From NCBI GenBank assembly GCA_905221605.1, contig CAJNDS010002207.1, forward strand, positions 384,501 through 448,500: 64,000 nt of DNA, written 5' to 3'. Made by a program: the position numbers and the translations under genes. The notes beneath the pieces are model-generated. The model made no database searches, was not told the DNA's origin, and saw only the letters and a program-made list of their open reading frames with translations. Shown here piece by piece: positions 34,117 through 46,835 of this stretch. This DNA comes from Symbiodinium natans (Eukaryota > Sar > Dinophyceae > Suessiales > Symbiodiniaceae). Every line of letters starts with the position of its first letter. Position 1 is the stretch's first letter.

Positions 34117-34736
34117 AAAAAAAATCATGCTCTGGACTTCAACGGCTTCTGTGGAGTGCGCATGCATCATGAGAGCCGGCATCCTCGAATATTGGGATGT
34201 TGTGCGGGTGACTCCGAGCTCTTCCAAACTTGCATCTACCGGGGCCCACGTAGCACATTGACGCTGAAAGAAGCCAAGGGCTACTGGCCAGTCACGACGA
34301 GCATGTCACCGAGGTTATAGCAGCAGCAATAGTCGTTCGTCCAAGGATGCCACTCCCACGGACCGCGAGATCCAACAGCTTTTCGCTGAGGCCGTCGGCT
34401 GATGCTTTTTGTTGCGTTTGACGTCTGGCTCCCTCTTGAAGCTTGACATCATTCCACCATCTCTCCAGAAGCTCGCCCCCTCGTGGCGCGTGGTGGGTTT
34501 AGAGTTACTATTTCGCCCCTCCCCCCAATGTGCTTCATGGCGGTTTTCAGGTTTCGCGCTAGGCTTTGTAGGCCCTAGACCCTGAGCCTAACCCTCAGGC
34601 CGAAACAATGGGGATCTTGCCCTGCCAAGGACAGACACATCTGTGTCAACCTACCAGCCAACCCAAACCCAAAACTCACCCTCTATACTCATCTTTGTGT
34701 CATTGTAGAAATCGTGGGGGATTGGGGATTGGAAAG
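34117..34736 (+). other. Gap after the 34,116 stop; nothing recognised
   Basis: It holds no clear exon until the acceptor at 34,736. It includes a C-rich run at ~34,518-34,527. Confidence 0.4.
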
Positions 34737-36217
34737 GTGGACGACCTGATCCACAGCCAAGCCCTGGCCGCGGCCCTGGGACGCGACAACGGCCCAGCTG
34801 TAGGCGAGCGCCTGGAGCCTTGGAATCCTTGGAAGTGAACAAAAATCGCTTCTCTTTACAAAGTTGCCTTGTGTCTACATGCGTGTTCAGCTAAGCCTGG
34901 CTTGGTTTTGTTCAGAGGGTCAGGTTGCGCGTGGATGCAGCTGATTCCTGCATGGTCCCAAGCAGCTGCCTCACAACCTTCTCTAGGCCTCACCTGAGAA
35001 GGCCAGACTTGAAATTACTCAGCTAGTTTTAGAGGGTTTCAGTTAAGGGCTTAAGCCCAACAACATACAACCCTTTGACTCGAATACGCTAAGCCCTAAA
35101 CCCTTTGTCCGTAAAATAGTTGAAGCCTTCCCATTTCCCTTTACACTCCAATAGCCCTTCCTCCACGAGAATCCGAGCTGTGCAAGACGCCAACCCCAGG
35201 GTTCGGGGTTTAGGCCTATAGATAGGGCTTACATGACTTGAGGCTTTAAGGTTGTTAAGGGTCGTCTGGGCGTGGTATATCCCGACCCCAAAGCAAACCC
35301 ATTTCAAGAAATTACATCACCGAAGACCCCAAACAATCAAAGGCACGCCAAAGAAACAAAAGAGACAGCGGGAGACAAAGGCAGACAAGGGGAGGCGAGA
35401 AGCACAGCAACCCGGCAAAGCCACCCACATGAAGGGAGACAAAGGGAGACAAAGGAAGACAAAGGGAGACCAGGAGCCCAGGAACCCGGCAACAGAATGT
35501 TGGCTATCCTTAAATGAATTTAGAACCCCAACAATGGATTGTTTGGGGAACAAAGAGAACTGGGGGATGTCCTAAACATACTTTTGCTCACACTTAAGTG
35601 CCTAGGACCGTGCCACCTGTGCCTTGGCCACGGCTTTGCGCGCCGACCTTGCCAATGCCATGAAGGTCCGACAGGGCTCGGTGTGTCGGGCCATGTTGGG
35701 CCATGTGGGGCCAAGGCTATGGCCAAGGTTGTTTAGGGATCTAGAGTATATCGGGGGTAGCCATCGAGGTTGAGGTGATATCTGACCTGAGGCATGGGGA
35801 CAGGGTTGACACTGGTCTTGCCTTGCATGAGGAAGGGTCACGGGATTGATCCCGTTTGGACCGTTTGTTGCTTGCTTGTAATGCAGTGATCCGGACTCGT
35901 GAGGGTGTTCAGGAAATTTTTGGGGTTTGGGGACCGGGGCTGACATGAGCTAATGCTTGATCAGAGACAACATGCGACAACCAGGCTTGCTGGATACAGG
36001 TGCTACTTTCAAGTAGGTATCGGAGCCAAGCATGGTAGAACTCCTCAGCCTCACATCCCTGGGAGTCTCCTAGCAAGCGTGGGTCAGACTGTACTAACTT
36101 CTACGACCAAGCCTCCCCCCTTCTTCGTGCCAAGCCCAAATACATGTAAAGCGCCCCTCCTTCCAGGAGAGCACGGAGCAAAGCCTCAAGGCACAGCAGG
36201 GCGCAGACGGGATCTAG
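34737..36217 (+). CDS. Unrecognised gene, three exons with stop at 36,217
   Basis: Exon 34,737-~34,798 encodes VDDLIHSQALAAALGRDNGP and may end at GTAGGC. Exon 35,606-35,665 is very clean: acceptor CCTAG|G, exactly 20 codons DRATCALATALRADLANAMK, donor AAG|GTCCGA. Exon 36,167-36,217 follows a pyrimidine-rich acceptor (CCTCCTTCCAG) and encodes ESTEQSLKAQQGADGI then TAG. The Ala-rich helical character is shared by all three. Further exons must exist upstream. No family recognised. Confidence 0.5.
35606..35665 (+). CDS. Clean 60-bp exon, 20 codons
   Basis: Both boundaries are defined (CCTAG|G acceptor, AAG|GTCCGA donor) and the exon is in phase 0 at both ends. It encodes an Ala/Leu-rich helix. 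The overlapping minus-strand ORF is a shadow. Confidence 0.55.
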
Positions 36218-37352
36218 CAGCCCTTATTTTTTAATGAATATAAGCATAATTTATATAAGTTCAGCCTCGGACCAGCTTGGAATTTGAAGGCGGCTTGAGA
36301 TCTGAGCTCGGACTTCGTGTCTGCTGCCTTTTCAAGAGTCATGTTTATTTCAATCGGCTCATTGTTTACAAGCTTTGACAAGTCATGTGTGCTATGTTTT
36401 CGAAAAGAAGTCCAGCATACACGTGCGAGTAAACACATCCTCAGTGAGAAAGGGAAGCCAAAGCAAGCGATAAAGAAGCACAGCTCCAGCAACTCTGGAA
36501 AAGCAGCACCGGTGTGTGCTTGTGTGTGCGGGTGCATCCCTGCCACATTAACCGCTTTTTGGGCACCAGTTGCCAAGCAATGTATACGGAACTGGAGCTT
36601 GACTCTGCGATCCACTGCGCTGTGCGCATCGGAAAACGCAGAAGGCTCAGCGCAAGCTTCCTCTCCACGAGAAAACACCGGGATTTCCGAGCTCGGGCCC
36701 CTTACAACTTACAAGCCTCACAGACCCCTGGCGACTTTTGATCTGCAAGCGCACTACAGTACGGATGCTCATCCGTGTCCTGGCAAGCGCGGCCTGAACC
36801 GTCTCATGGCCTTTGCAAGGATGCCCTCGGCCGATTGCAGGATGTCTCCCTGCCCGAGGCTCTTCCACAGGGCAGCTGGTGGTTGCATTGCGTAGATCTA
36901 CAGGTTTTCTGAACCTGACGTGGAATGGCGAGGTTGCGAGGTTTGCTTCTCCGAATTTGATCGAGACTCCAGGACCTGAGACCCTCAACAGCAGACCCCA
37001 ACTGACCCCAACTCCTTGAAGCCCAAAGTTGCAGGTCATGGCAGCCAGGCGACAGCTTTGTGACCTGCAGCTTCCCGACCAGCACATATGCAAATCCCCA
37101 ACAAATGATGCGTGAGTGGGTGGTTTGCACCTGTGATGCCGGACGTGCCGAGCTCGGCGGGCTTCCCCTCGACGTTTGCGAGGAAAGACAAGTAAACCTA
37201 GCAGATTGCGTTGGACCTGTTGCGGGAGCACAATGCGCGCATAATTACTCGTAGTATCTTGACCCAAGGGTCATAGCCCTTATTTCCCCTAACAAACTGG
37301 ACAACTAAGAAACCGTTGCCCAAAGAGAACCACTTCGAACACCCTGTTCAAG
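36218..37352 (+). other. Stretch with weak exon candidates
   Basis: Candidates are ~36,751-36,905 (LCKDALGRLQDVSLPEALPQ then GSWWLHCVDLQ) and, in a shifted frame directly after, 36,905-36,976 (EPDVEWRGCEVCFSEFDRDS). Further candidates are ~37,108-37,190 (REWVVCTCDAGRAELGGLPL) and 37,209-~37,245 (IALDLLREHNARIIT). A 206-codon minus-strand ORF (36,647-37,267) spans these and is judged a shadow. No junction is certain. Confidence 0.35.
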
Positions 37353-38001
37353 GCTGCAGCGCTGCGTCGAAAACAAGGACATAGCGGAGTTGACCATGGT
37401 TCTGCGTGAGGCCCCATATCATGCTGCAAGCCCATTTGGTTTTGGAAAGTATTCACGGGCTCGGGTTGGTGGAGCTTGCTGTGTTGATGTGGCTTTCCCG
37501 TACCTGGGCCTAGTCAACTCCATTGCCGTTGCTCGTCATGATCAGGCATCTTGACGCCTCGTCAAGGGTAGTTTTGAAAAGCGTTGTTCATTGTGTGACC
37601 CTCCCCCCCTCCCCCCCGTCCGTATAGCCCCTTCCCTTGTTCTACGAGAACCATCTTTCGCGACCTTCCACACACCTACTTCAGCCTACCAGCCCTGATC
37701 TCCTGACATCAGCCCACAGCTATTGTGACCCCGTAAGCCCCAAAACCCCAGTCCAATCGAGTCTTGCAGGCCGAGAGCTTGGGCACTGAGGAGATGAGCC
37801 AATATGCTTCAGCCAAGAGGACTTCTTCTGGGGCTTGGGTACCTTTTACATGGGTGTGTTGAAGGTGTGTCGGGCTTGGGATGGCGACATGTTGAAGGTC
37901 TCCATGGGGCTTATGACAGGGCACAAGAACAGGCTCCAGAGCCCTTGAAACCTCCTTGAACCAACAGGATGCTCGGGCAACTTCGCGCGGCTCGGGCAGA
38001 T
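37353..38001 (+). CDS. Two exons of an unrecognised gene
   Basis: Exon 37,353-37,410 (acceptor TTCAAG|G, GC-type donor GAG|GCCCCA) encodes LQRCVENKDIAELTMVLRE, a likely helix. Exon 37,968-38,001 (acceptor CCAACAG|G, strong donor GTAAGTG at 38,002) encodes MLGQLRAARAD. The phases do not join directly, so another exon may lie between. Function unknown. Confidence 0.45.
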
Positions 38002-41000
38002 GTAAGTGTGAACTCAGATATGCGTTACACGGGGTTCTTGGCCTTCGGCTGAAGGGAGTGTAGGACTGATGGGTTTGAGTTTAGGTCGGTGTTGCAGGCA
38101 GAACTGTAGGCAGCAGGGCCTTGATGCACTCTTCATCAGCTCTTAATCGCATGCCTAGAGGAAATAGGTTAGGCTGCCAGGCTTCTTGAGCCCTCGCCTC
38201 AAGTTGAGCAGTCATGTCTGGGATTCTTTGAATTCTGTGGATTGTTCCCGCGCTTAGTGCGCCACAAGGCTCTTGCAAGGCTCTTGCTGCCCAGCCTACA
38301 CATGAAGCACTTGACGTCCAAGCCTTTGACTACGTGTTCCTCTTCCTCGGCCTGTATTCGTTGACGTCCACCTTGAGGGGCCTTAGCATGCCAAATCCCG
38401 GTGTAAATTCTACCGCCAAATCCCTTGCATTGAGGTACGGCGTCTGCAGGAACAATCTCTAGACGTCTTGCGCAGTGGCGCCAAGGAGCCGCAAGTTCGT
38501 TTACGAGCACGCATGTGGTCTTTCAAGCCTGTTCGCCTTTGTGAGTTATGGTCACTTTCGGGGTCCCTGTACAAACACGGGACAATAAAAACACTTAGCA
38601 TTGACCATGTATAGTGCTGCAGGAGCTTGAATTTGATAGTTGGGGTGGAATAAGCACCAACAACCCGAAGCAAGTGGCTGGCCTAGACCCCACCTTGAAA
38701 TTCAGAGCAAAGGTTGGGGTTCTGGTAGGAATACGGCTTTAATTTCTCATGGGGCTCGGACTGATGACAGAGCGCCTAAACCGAATCGCGGAACCAACCT
38801 ATACCTGAAAGCCCTGCGTAGGCCAAGAGTAGCGATGCCACCGCAAACCGTAAACCTTTCACACAACAGACAGTCGGTTTTGTAAGTTGTGTTGCCGTTT
38901 CTTCCTGCCAGCTGCTGGGCTCAGTTCTGTGAGGCAACTCCTGCTGAACCACCAGAGGCTTTAAGAGGAGTGGACCCCTCCTTCCACCCAGTTCCCTTGA
39001 CATTGCGTGCACCTTTGAGGAAGGCAAAAAGGCAACGACAAAAACAACTAGCCCTATAAGCCCTGCTGTACTTTCTCCCAAAAAACATTGTACCCTTGTG
39101 TCAAGGACTTAGAATCCATGGTGGCAGTGATCAGTGGCTCGGTGGAAGGGAAGATTAGACCAGGGTCCGTGCTTTGACGCCTTGACACGCATGAACCGAG
39201 ATCAAGAGGCTTAACGGTCGGTCTAAGATGCCAACTCCTGGCTGTGTGCTTCTCCGTCACGCCCTCAGGTGTGGCGCTACGACGAGATTGGGAAGAAGTG
39301 CTGAATGAAGGACTCGAGAGAAACCCGAATGTCTAAGAAACATTCAACATACCCCTTGGGCATACCCCTTAAAGGAAGCCAAGGGACATGGCAACATCCT
39401 TCCCTCTATTCGAGAAGGTTCAGGGGTATGGGAGCCCAAGGCTTGCAAGTAACGCAGGCCCATTTCAAGCCATCCCAAACTTGCAGCTCGGCGCCTGCAT
39501 TGTTGAGTATACACTTGGCGCGGTCAGTGTATATAGGTTGTTCCATTTTTGTCGAGGTTCAGATTTTACAGCTACAGGGGTTGAGCTTGCAACTGGAGCA
39601 AAGCAGGCTTGGAGATGTCCACCCCTGAAAAGGCCGCACGCTGGCAAAGGCCATGATCGATGATGCAAAAGCATCAGGCAGGTAAGCTCCGGGTTCATGG
39701 CCAGCATTTGAAACAGGAGCCCTTGTGAGTACATGCTGCAGTTCTCCGGTGATTTCCGAGTGTTCTTGGCATATCTGGTATATCTTGAGGAACACTCGTG
39801 CATTCCCACGGCGCGGTGTGACCAAAAGTAGGTGGTACGTTGGCATGACTGCAAGTCGAGTCTGTATGTCCGAGCAAAGGCATATTTATATGTTTAAGCC
39901 TCCCAATGTCTGCGTGGTGGAGCATGAGCTAGACGGCTGGCAACAAAGACAAGACACTTAACCTGAGAGGTGACTTTATGAAGGTGGCCAAAATCTGGCG
40001 CCTCGCAGACAAAGAAGGGCTTCGCTCCTTGACAGCACTGCTCGTGGAAGTCTAAAGGGATGCAGGAGAAGGTTAGGGCTAGTCTTTCGGGCTTTTTGTT
40101 GGGTTTGCCGGGGTGCAACCAGCAGCAACCAGAAAGGTCGAATCGCCCCAAAAGTACCCTTGAGACGGCTTTCAGCCTGAAACCTATGCGCTCGAGCCTG
40201 AAGACCGCATACGTAGACGCTCCATTGCCCCACTCTCTGGGGATGGGGGCCACTTGAATCTCACCGTGTCCCCCGAGTGGTACGAATCCATACCGATGTG
40301 CTTGCGTTATGGGGCACTACAACTTGCCAGCATCACCAAACCCTGTATGCACTACCCACTACCCCGATCAATATTAGTTCGCCCAAGCCGAACTCCGGAA
40401 GTGTGGGCTCTATAGGCGTCATCGCGGCGCACGCAGCTGCGGCTTGGGAGGCCAGGATTTCTTTGGGGCTGGGGGTGGGGGGGGCATCGTGGGTGTAGAT
40501 AATCTGGGGTGTTGGGGCTATTGCGGTCATCAAGAGGACTGCAGGGCTTCCGGGCGATGAGTGTGTTAACAGGTTCGGTGCGTTGGGGCTTATACGCTTG
40601 GGAAGATATGACCTTTCACCGATGCTGATGATGACCGTCGCAGGAGTTAGAAAGATTGTCAGTTGTCGGGTGATGTACACGCTTCTTTGTCATGGGGAGA
40701 TGTTACGGTTTTTGGTTCGGGGCAGGTTCTTGCACTATGCCCAACTGAATCGTGAAAGCTGGCTGTGGACAGAGTCTGATGCTATTGTTCCCAGGCCCTG
40801 CCACCAAGCCCGTAGACAGCGGCCAAACATTCAAACACTGCTCTTGCTCGATGACCTGCTTATCCGCGAGCATTTCATGGTCATAGCTGCACAGGCTGTG
40901 AAGCTTGATAATTGCGCCTGGTCCGAACGCACCTCAGCTCCCCTTCCCAATGAAAGAAAGAATCCCCCTAAATTGAAGATTCTCTTTTGCATTGAATGCG

Positions 41001-42486
41001 CAATTATACAATCTGAGGACCAGGTGGCAACCGCCCGGCGAAGCGACAGCGCCACCCTCTTGGCCAACCTCTACAGGCCCTCTGACGGAGGGCAGGGGTC
41101 GCACTTTCAGGCGTGGCCTATCCAAGGCATTTGCTAGAATAAAGACAGAGAGAGAGATATATATATACATAGACATTCATACTGAGATGTGTAGTATTTG
41201 TTTATGCACATATACACGTGTGCAGATGTTATTTTTTGTTCCATTTCCCTTCCCATCCTTTAATTTAGCCCGGTGCTCCGCAAGTCCTTAGGAAGGGCGG
41301 AGGTTCAGCTATTCGTGCTCCTGGGGGTTTCGAGAGTACTCTAGAAACTTGAAAGCTGTAAACCTATTCTTCTTGGCAGTTGGCCCCTTTCCTATGGCCC
41401 TATGAACTTTCCAAGCCACAGAATCTCTAATCCCAAGCTCCAAGTTTCAAGACATGTAGGCTTGAGAGTTTAGAGTTTAGAGGCTCTTTTTTATGTGAGG
41501 ACATTGTCCGGATAGTTACACAAGATGTCCAGGAGTTTCTATGGCCAACCCCTCCTCGAAACCCACAGATTCCCGAAGCGCGTTGCAGGGCTGCAGCCGT
41601 CGAAGGATGCGATCCGCTGTGCAAAGAGGTTCCTCAACTGAAGTTGCATGGTTTGTCAAACCACATGGCGCCTGTGCGGTATAGGCAACAAGTCGACTCA
41701 GGCCCTGGAAGCCCTCGATGCGCGTCTCAAAGAGCCGATGCCTCAGCCACGAGAAGTCTCTCCCAGGCTCTCCTAAATTCGAAGGCTGATTAGGGGGCCC
41801 ACTGTGCCGACCTCGGCCCTCGGTAGATTGGATGATGCGTCTGCAGCTAAGCAGCTAGGTGGCTTGGAGCCAGCGGCCAGAGCGGCTGCGTGTCCCACCT
41901 CTCCAGCCTTGTGACCGTTTGACCTCATACTCAAAAACTGAGGATTGAAGAAGCCTGGAACAAAGCAGGCAAGAAGGCGTACCAGAAGCCCCTCGAGCTG
42001 CTGACAAAGGCCAGCTGTGTTCAGGGCGCTGCGACTGCCAGGTTTCAGAGCAGTGAATGTTTAGGGCAACCCCACCTCGTGCCTCACTTCCCTCAGCCTG
42101 AGCCCTATCACCATGATATCGGCACTTCGCGGGACAGGACTTCAGCAGCATCGGCGCGGACGATCATCAAGTCAAAGCCGAGACCTTGGGTTCACAGGGT
42201 TAAGTGCTTGTGCTGTGAGTGAGAGCATCTCAGTGCTACTGGAGATGCTTTAGTCACCAGTATCAAGACTTCTTGGTAACTAACACCTACATACACATCA
42301 ACTTCGTATGAAACCTGTTGTGACCTAGTATCCTGCTGCACACTTTTCACCTGTCTCACACGGTGGCGGCAACGAGCGTGGCCTGGTCGACTGTCACCGC
42401 CCATAAAGCCGGTTGAGGTTCCATCTCCCGATCTTTAACAAACGAACCCTTCCTGTAGGGAGAGCCTTCTTGCTTCCTTGCTCCAG
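38002..42486 (+). other. Long stretch with few small exons
   Basis: Supported small exons are 39,269-39,304 (acceptor CCCTCAG|G, VWRYDEIGKKC, TGA) and 39,633-39,681 (RTLAKAMIDDAKASG, donor GTAAGC). Weaker ones are ~41,021-41,092 (DQVATARRSDSATLLANLYR) and ~41,570-41,641 (LQPSKDAIRCAKRFLN then TGA). At 38,199-38,510 a minus-strand ORF containing RQRIQAEEEEHVVKGLDVKC looks protein-like, the only place where the minus strand competes. A 184-codon + ORF at 40,583-41,137 has no clear domain. Confidence 0.35.
39633..39681 (+). CDS. Exon with GTAAGC donor (LAKAMIDDAKASG)
   Basis: The acceptor GAAAAG|G and donor CAG|GTAAGC bound a 16-codon helical segment. Another in-frame candidate begins ATGTCCACCCCTGAAAAGG just upstream in a different frame, so this could also be near a gene start. 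Confidence 0.45.
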
Positions 42487-42588
42487 GCTGCCATCAAAGT
42501 AGCCACGCAGCGTTGGAAAGAGCGCGAGCAGATGGGCAAGGCTGAAGCCCGCGCCTCAGACTGCCTCCGAGTGCCTAGAATCCAGTGA
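42487..42588 (+). CDS. Last exon of an unrecognised gene, stop TGA
   Basis: A textbook acceptor (TTGCTTCCTTGCTCCAG) precedes 33 codons reading AAIKVATQRWKEREQMGKAE then ARASDCLRVPRIQ, TGA. The first 20 residues are strongly helical and charged. The exon could end earlier with the stop lying in an intron, but the next gene appears to start at 42,900, which favours a true end here. Confidence 0.55.
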   Translation, partial: AAIKVATQRWKEREQMGKAEARASDCLRVPRIQ

Positions 42589-42899
42589 GCAGGACGATGC
42601 CATGAACAGAAACTTTTGTTCAGGCCTTCAGTATCTTTAAATTTGAGGATGGCTCTGGAAGCTCCGTGCAGACCCTGATCCCCAAATCCCAAGCAAATTT
42701 GAGAAGTCACGCTGCCTACAGAAACGCGGCCCTTGGAAGTTGAACCTTGGAGCTGTTGAACCCCTGATCTTTGAGGAATGACATGATATGTTACGTGATA
42801 TTAGATATATATATATATATTTACGGAAAATGGCAGGGCTTCCCCATTGCCTTCTTTTGATTGTCTAAAGGGGGGTTCTTAAAGACTTCAGCCCGCAAC

Positions 42900-45800
42900 A
42901 TGCCTCCTAAGCGAAGACCTAGGGGTGGGGGAGAGGTACTGACGGTCCTGTTCGCCTCCGAGAATGTTTCTCGGATTGCATTGCGCAGTTGGCGACGTGG
43001 AGCTAAAGCGAGTTCCTTTGGAAGAGATTTACATCGCTACTGCTTCTATGTCTTGTGTGCATGCTTAGCTAGCTATTTCGAAAGGCTAGTGGCATCGCTT
43101 AGTTTGGCAGTTTGTGGCCAGTCTCGCTGCAATGTGCACCCGATCAGCAGTGCTGCTGAAGCCCCCTGACGTACTGGAGATACTTTTATCCCCACTGACA
43201 ACATGCTAAGGACCCGGAGGCAGCCGCGAGCTTGCAATAGTAGTTGGATGTAGTTGTCACAAGAAACTATGTTCTGGTCAGTCGCGTTGCCCAACTGATA
43301 CAGACCGGCCAATTCAAGAGAGGTAGAGAGGAACCCCAAGCTCCTGCATGCTAAGCATGCGGGCTCGGGGCTTCATGGGGCGGGATGTGAATTGCATCGC
43401 ATCCTTGTTGATCCAGTTTTCGCCATCTTCACTTGGAGGTTGGCAGAATAGTAGATGGCATTTCGGCATCGCGAACCTGCGAGTAAACGCACTGAGGTCT
43501 TGCAGTGCATTCAGACGACTGTCCGCTGGGACTTCGTGCGCGTTCAGTCCAAAGCCATGGCGATGTTTTCCACGCAGGCGGGCGATCCAAATTATGCGAG
43601 GCCCCATGCCGAAGGTGTCAAGCAATCTGATGAACTGATGAACCCGGCAACCCGCGTGCCGCGCAAATGTTTGGGGGTTCTTGAGGCCAAGTCATGCTTT
43701 ACCCTAGCTGACCCCTGGCAAAAACCCAGTACAGGGATGTGGGTTGCAGCTTTGTTTGGGCGTCAAAAACTCAGGTTTACGGCCTTCGGGCCTTGAAGCT
43801 TCTGAGCAGGACTCCGCAGGAATCAGGAGGCCCTCCGAGCTCGGGGGTCTTTTGGCCCCCACATAATCAATTGGGGGGGAGGGGGGTCGCAGAATCATGT
43901 TGGGCAAACCGTCGCGTGACACAGTATATAAGTGCCAGCACAGGGGACCCTCCTCAGGTGGAGAATGCCCAAAGGGCAGGTGTGGAGCAGGGCGTTGCAA
44001 CACTGGCCAAGATGCAGCAGAAGGCCCAGGAGTGCCAGGCTGGGGCTTCGACCGCCTTAAAAGTTATGAGGGAGTTTCAGTCAGAGAGAGAGAGAGAGAT
44101 AGAAATATGTAGGGCAATAGAAAAAACAGTCTTGATGGTCTAAATCATAATCATCGGAAAATCGACTGAGAGAGCGGGAGAGAGCGAGCGAGCATGCAGA
44201 AGGGCGGCTCTCCCCAATGGGGAGGGTTAGGTGTGCAGAAAGAAAGAACGAAAGAAAGCAAGAAAGCATGCAGAAGAAGAAGAAGAAGAGGGAGGGGGGG
44301 TGAAAAGATTAGAGCGCGGTTGTTGTCCATTGCTTCGGAATGCTTCCACTACTTGCTTCCTTCGAAGATATCTCGATCCTTGTGTAGCCTTCTTCACCTG
44401 GCAACATGTAGCAACCTGTCCAGCATCCTGCTGTCCCGAACAGCGATGGCTACCTCACGAATCTCGTGAACCCCCCTCCCATCACCTGCATAAGCCTGAG
44501 AACCTGCAGAGAATCCGGCCTCGCAAGGTGGAGCAAGTGACTATGCCTTCAAAGTCCCGAGTCAAGAAGGAGCCGGTTTTTTCCCCTCTTCACAGGGGTA
44601 ACGGCCAAGTCTTTGAGTTAAGTTTTTCTGTTGCTGTTCTCATGAAAACCCCCTTAATTATTCGGGGCATCCAGCAAGAATGTCCCAGGCTCTGTGCCAA
44701 CAAAATCCGAGAAACACCAAGACACTGACAAGCTCAACCCCTCTCGGCCCCAAGCCCCACTGCTAACGCGCTGCCAGGACCAGCCAGCAATCCGGGATCA
44801 GATCAACAAGGCCTGGGGAGTTTGCCACAGACGCCCTTCCGAGAACGAGAGGAGTCAAGTCACAGCCGAAGCCTACTTAGCCTACTTACATGAACCCTCA
44901 GCCCAGACGTCAGGCCCTGAACACCCTCGTCCAGACGGAGATTGCCTCGCAGGACCCGACAAGGCCGCTTACGGCAGTCTGTTCTCAGCCGGTGCGTTCT
45001 CATTTTTTTTTCCGCCACTGGCCTGGCTGTCACTGTCGAGTGAAGCAGGACTAAAACAGAAGCCACTATAGCAGTTGCCTAAGTTGCCACAAATGACAGT
45101 TCCGAAGTTGTTGTTTTCAATCAAGGCTCCTGACCTTTGCCATCTCGGCCGCCCGCGTCGGCCTCGCCGCCCCCGCAGCGGAGGCCCGCGCAGCGACCTG
45201 GCGGACCGATCCGGCAGTACGGCAGTACGTGCAATTCGGGTGTTACCACCCACCTGCTTATAGGGGTTCACGAAAAAAGGGGTTTTCCCGAAATTGATCA
45301 GAATCTCCTTTGAGGGGACCCCCAAAAGGGTACCCCTATTTCGGAAACCCGCACTTGGTCCTTGTTTAGCTCTTGCACGGTGACGCTGCAAGCATGGTTT
45401 AATGTTTTGGCGAACTCTGTTTGGTGATCTTTCTGCGGTTCTTGCTCGGAACCTGCATGCAGCTTGGATTCCGCAACCTCGACAAGACCGTAGGAGCCGC
45501 TGCGCTGCACGCACACAACCGCCAAGGAGATGCGAAAGATCCTGGAAGATCTACAGGAGAAGTCCTCAACTGACATCATTGCCCAGTTCAAGGCTTGGTT
45601 TTGCGGGAGGGATTACAGAGTCCCGAAACAGAGGGTGGCGCACTTACAGGTTCAAGAAAAGAATTCGAATACCCGACCGTGAGAAGATCTTACCTTTCTT
45701 GTGCCGTAGCGAGCGAGCGAAGTAAATGCAACACTTCCGCACCACGCAGGCTGCACACACGTTTGGCACTTGGCAACATGTGGACATGCGATTAGGTTTG

Positions 45801-46112
45801 AGATAGTTCCTGTTGCAGTATCACTTGTATGTACTCAAACCTCCACTCACCTCCACAGCGACCTGCAAAGCAAGGTCGAGCTCAACCTAAAAGCCTAACA
45901 CAGATCCCGGTCCCCCCATCAAAAAGCGGTTATTACAGCATGCCCATAGCAGATCAACAACCCTTGTGCAGCATCCTCACATGATTGCCACATGTTTTGG
46001 GGCGCGCGCGTTCTTCCAGGCGGCTGCCGAGTCCGCGGGCGACTCGGAAGCCGTGGCCTTGGCTTCCGACGGCTTGGCCGCCGTGGAGGAGCGCCCCTTG
46101 GCCCAGCATTGA
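42900..46112 (+). CDS. Unrecognised gene beginning MPPKRRPRGGGE, at least 5 exons
   Basis: ATG at 42,900 lies 9 bases after GACTTCAG, a likely trans-splice acceptor, and opens a basic exon to 42,935 (donor GAG|GTACTG). Later exons: 43,497-43,614 (CIQTTVRWDFVRVQSKAMAM, donor AAG|GTGTCA), 43,958-~44,073 (VATLAKMQQKAQECQAG, helical), 44,881-~44,962 (RRQALNTLVQTEIASQDP), ~45,127-45,262 (LLTFAISAARVGLAAPA), 45,494-45,592 (KEMRKILEDLQEKSSTDIIA, GC donor) and 46,020-46,112 (pyrimidine-rich acceptor; AAAESAGDSEAVALASDGLA, AVEERPLAQH, TGA). The protein is helix-rich. The TGA at 46,112 may be true, or may lie in an intron, in which case this gene continues into the exon series from 46,562. No family is recognised. 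Confidence 0.5.
44082..44300 (+). repeat. Purine microsatellites (GA)n, (GAAA)n, (GAA)n
   Basis: GA run at 44,084-44,100, GAGC/GAGAGC repeats at 44,170-44,190, AGAAAGAAAGAACG at 44,240-44,270, GAA run at 44,273-44,288, then GGAGGGGGGGT. All are purine-rich on the sense strand, within an intron. Confidence 0.9.
45494..45592 (+). CDS. Helical exon with GC donor
   Basis: The acceptor CCGTAG|G and GC-type donor CAAG|GCTTGG bound 33 codons: EPLRCTHTTAKEMRKILEDL then QEKSSTDIIAQFK. Charged, heptad-like residues suggest coiled coil. It is one of the clearest exons of the 42.9-46.1 kb gene. Confidence 0.6.
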
Positions 46113-46561
46113 GTCAGAGAAGGCTCTCAGGGCTTGTTTTTGGGGAGGTGGGGGGGCGTGGGAGGGTAGGGAGGGTCGAGAGAAGTTTGTTCTTCGGCTA
46201 GACTGGGACGGGGAGTTGAAATCCTTGGAGCTTGGTTTCTTTCGGCAGCGCCGCAGCATCGTCAATTCAACCGCGAAGGTGGTTCCAAACTGCCGGAATC
46301 CAGCGCGAGAGGTGTAGACTCAGATAGTCGGAAATCGGCCGAACGACAGTTATGGGGGAAAGCCAGTGGGGAGCCTCTTGATTTATTAATTTCAGCAACA
46401 GCCGCTCAAGCACCGTGCCTGGTGTCAGATTGCGCCGGTCGCCCAATATTCGGGGCCGCCTCTTAGACACTTCCAACGTATGCCAAAGTCCGAAAAGCGC
46501 CTAAACAGCCCAGACAAGTTCCAAAGCTTCAAGAAGACCCCCAACCCCTAAGCAATCTCAG

Positions 46562-46769
46562 GTGAGCGCAAGGAACGCGAGAATGAAGAAGCCAAGCTGG
46601 CAGCGGCAGCCGAGCAGTATATTGGAGCGCTGTGCAGATTAAGTAAGGGCGGGCTTCGGAAATTTGCACAAGTCAAGTCGGCTCTATCTTCTGACTGCTG
46701 ACCAGGCGCTTTAAAGGTAGATGTATGTATATACATGCAGAAATTTGAAGTACCTCAAAAATGTGGATG

Positions 46770-46835
<66 letters not shown>

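Noticed and set aside
36647-37267. 206-codon minus-strand ORF
   Set aside because: Arg/Cys/His-rich composition typical of the antisense of GC-rich exons; + strand exon candidates explain the open frame better.
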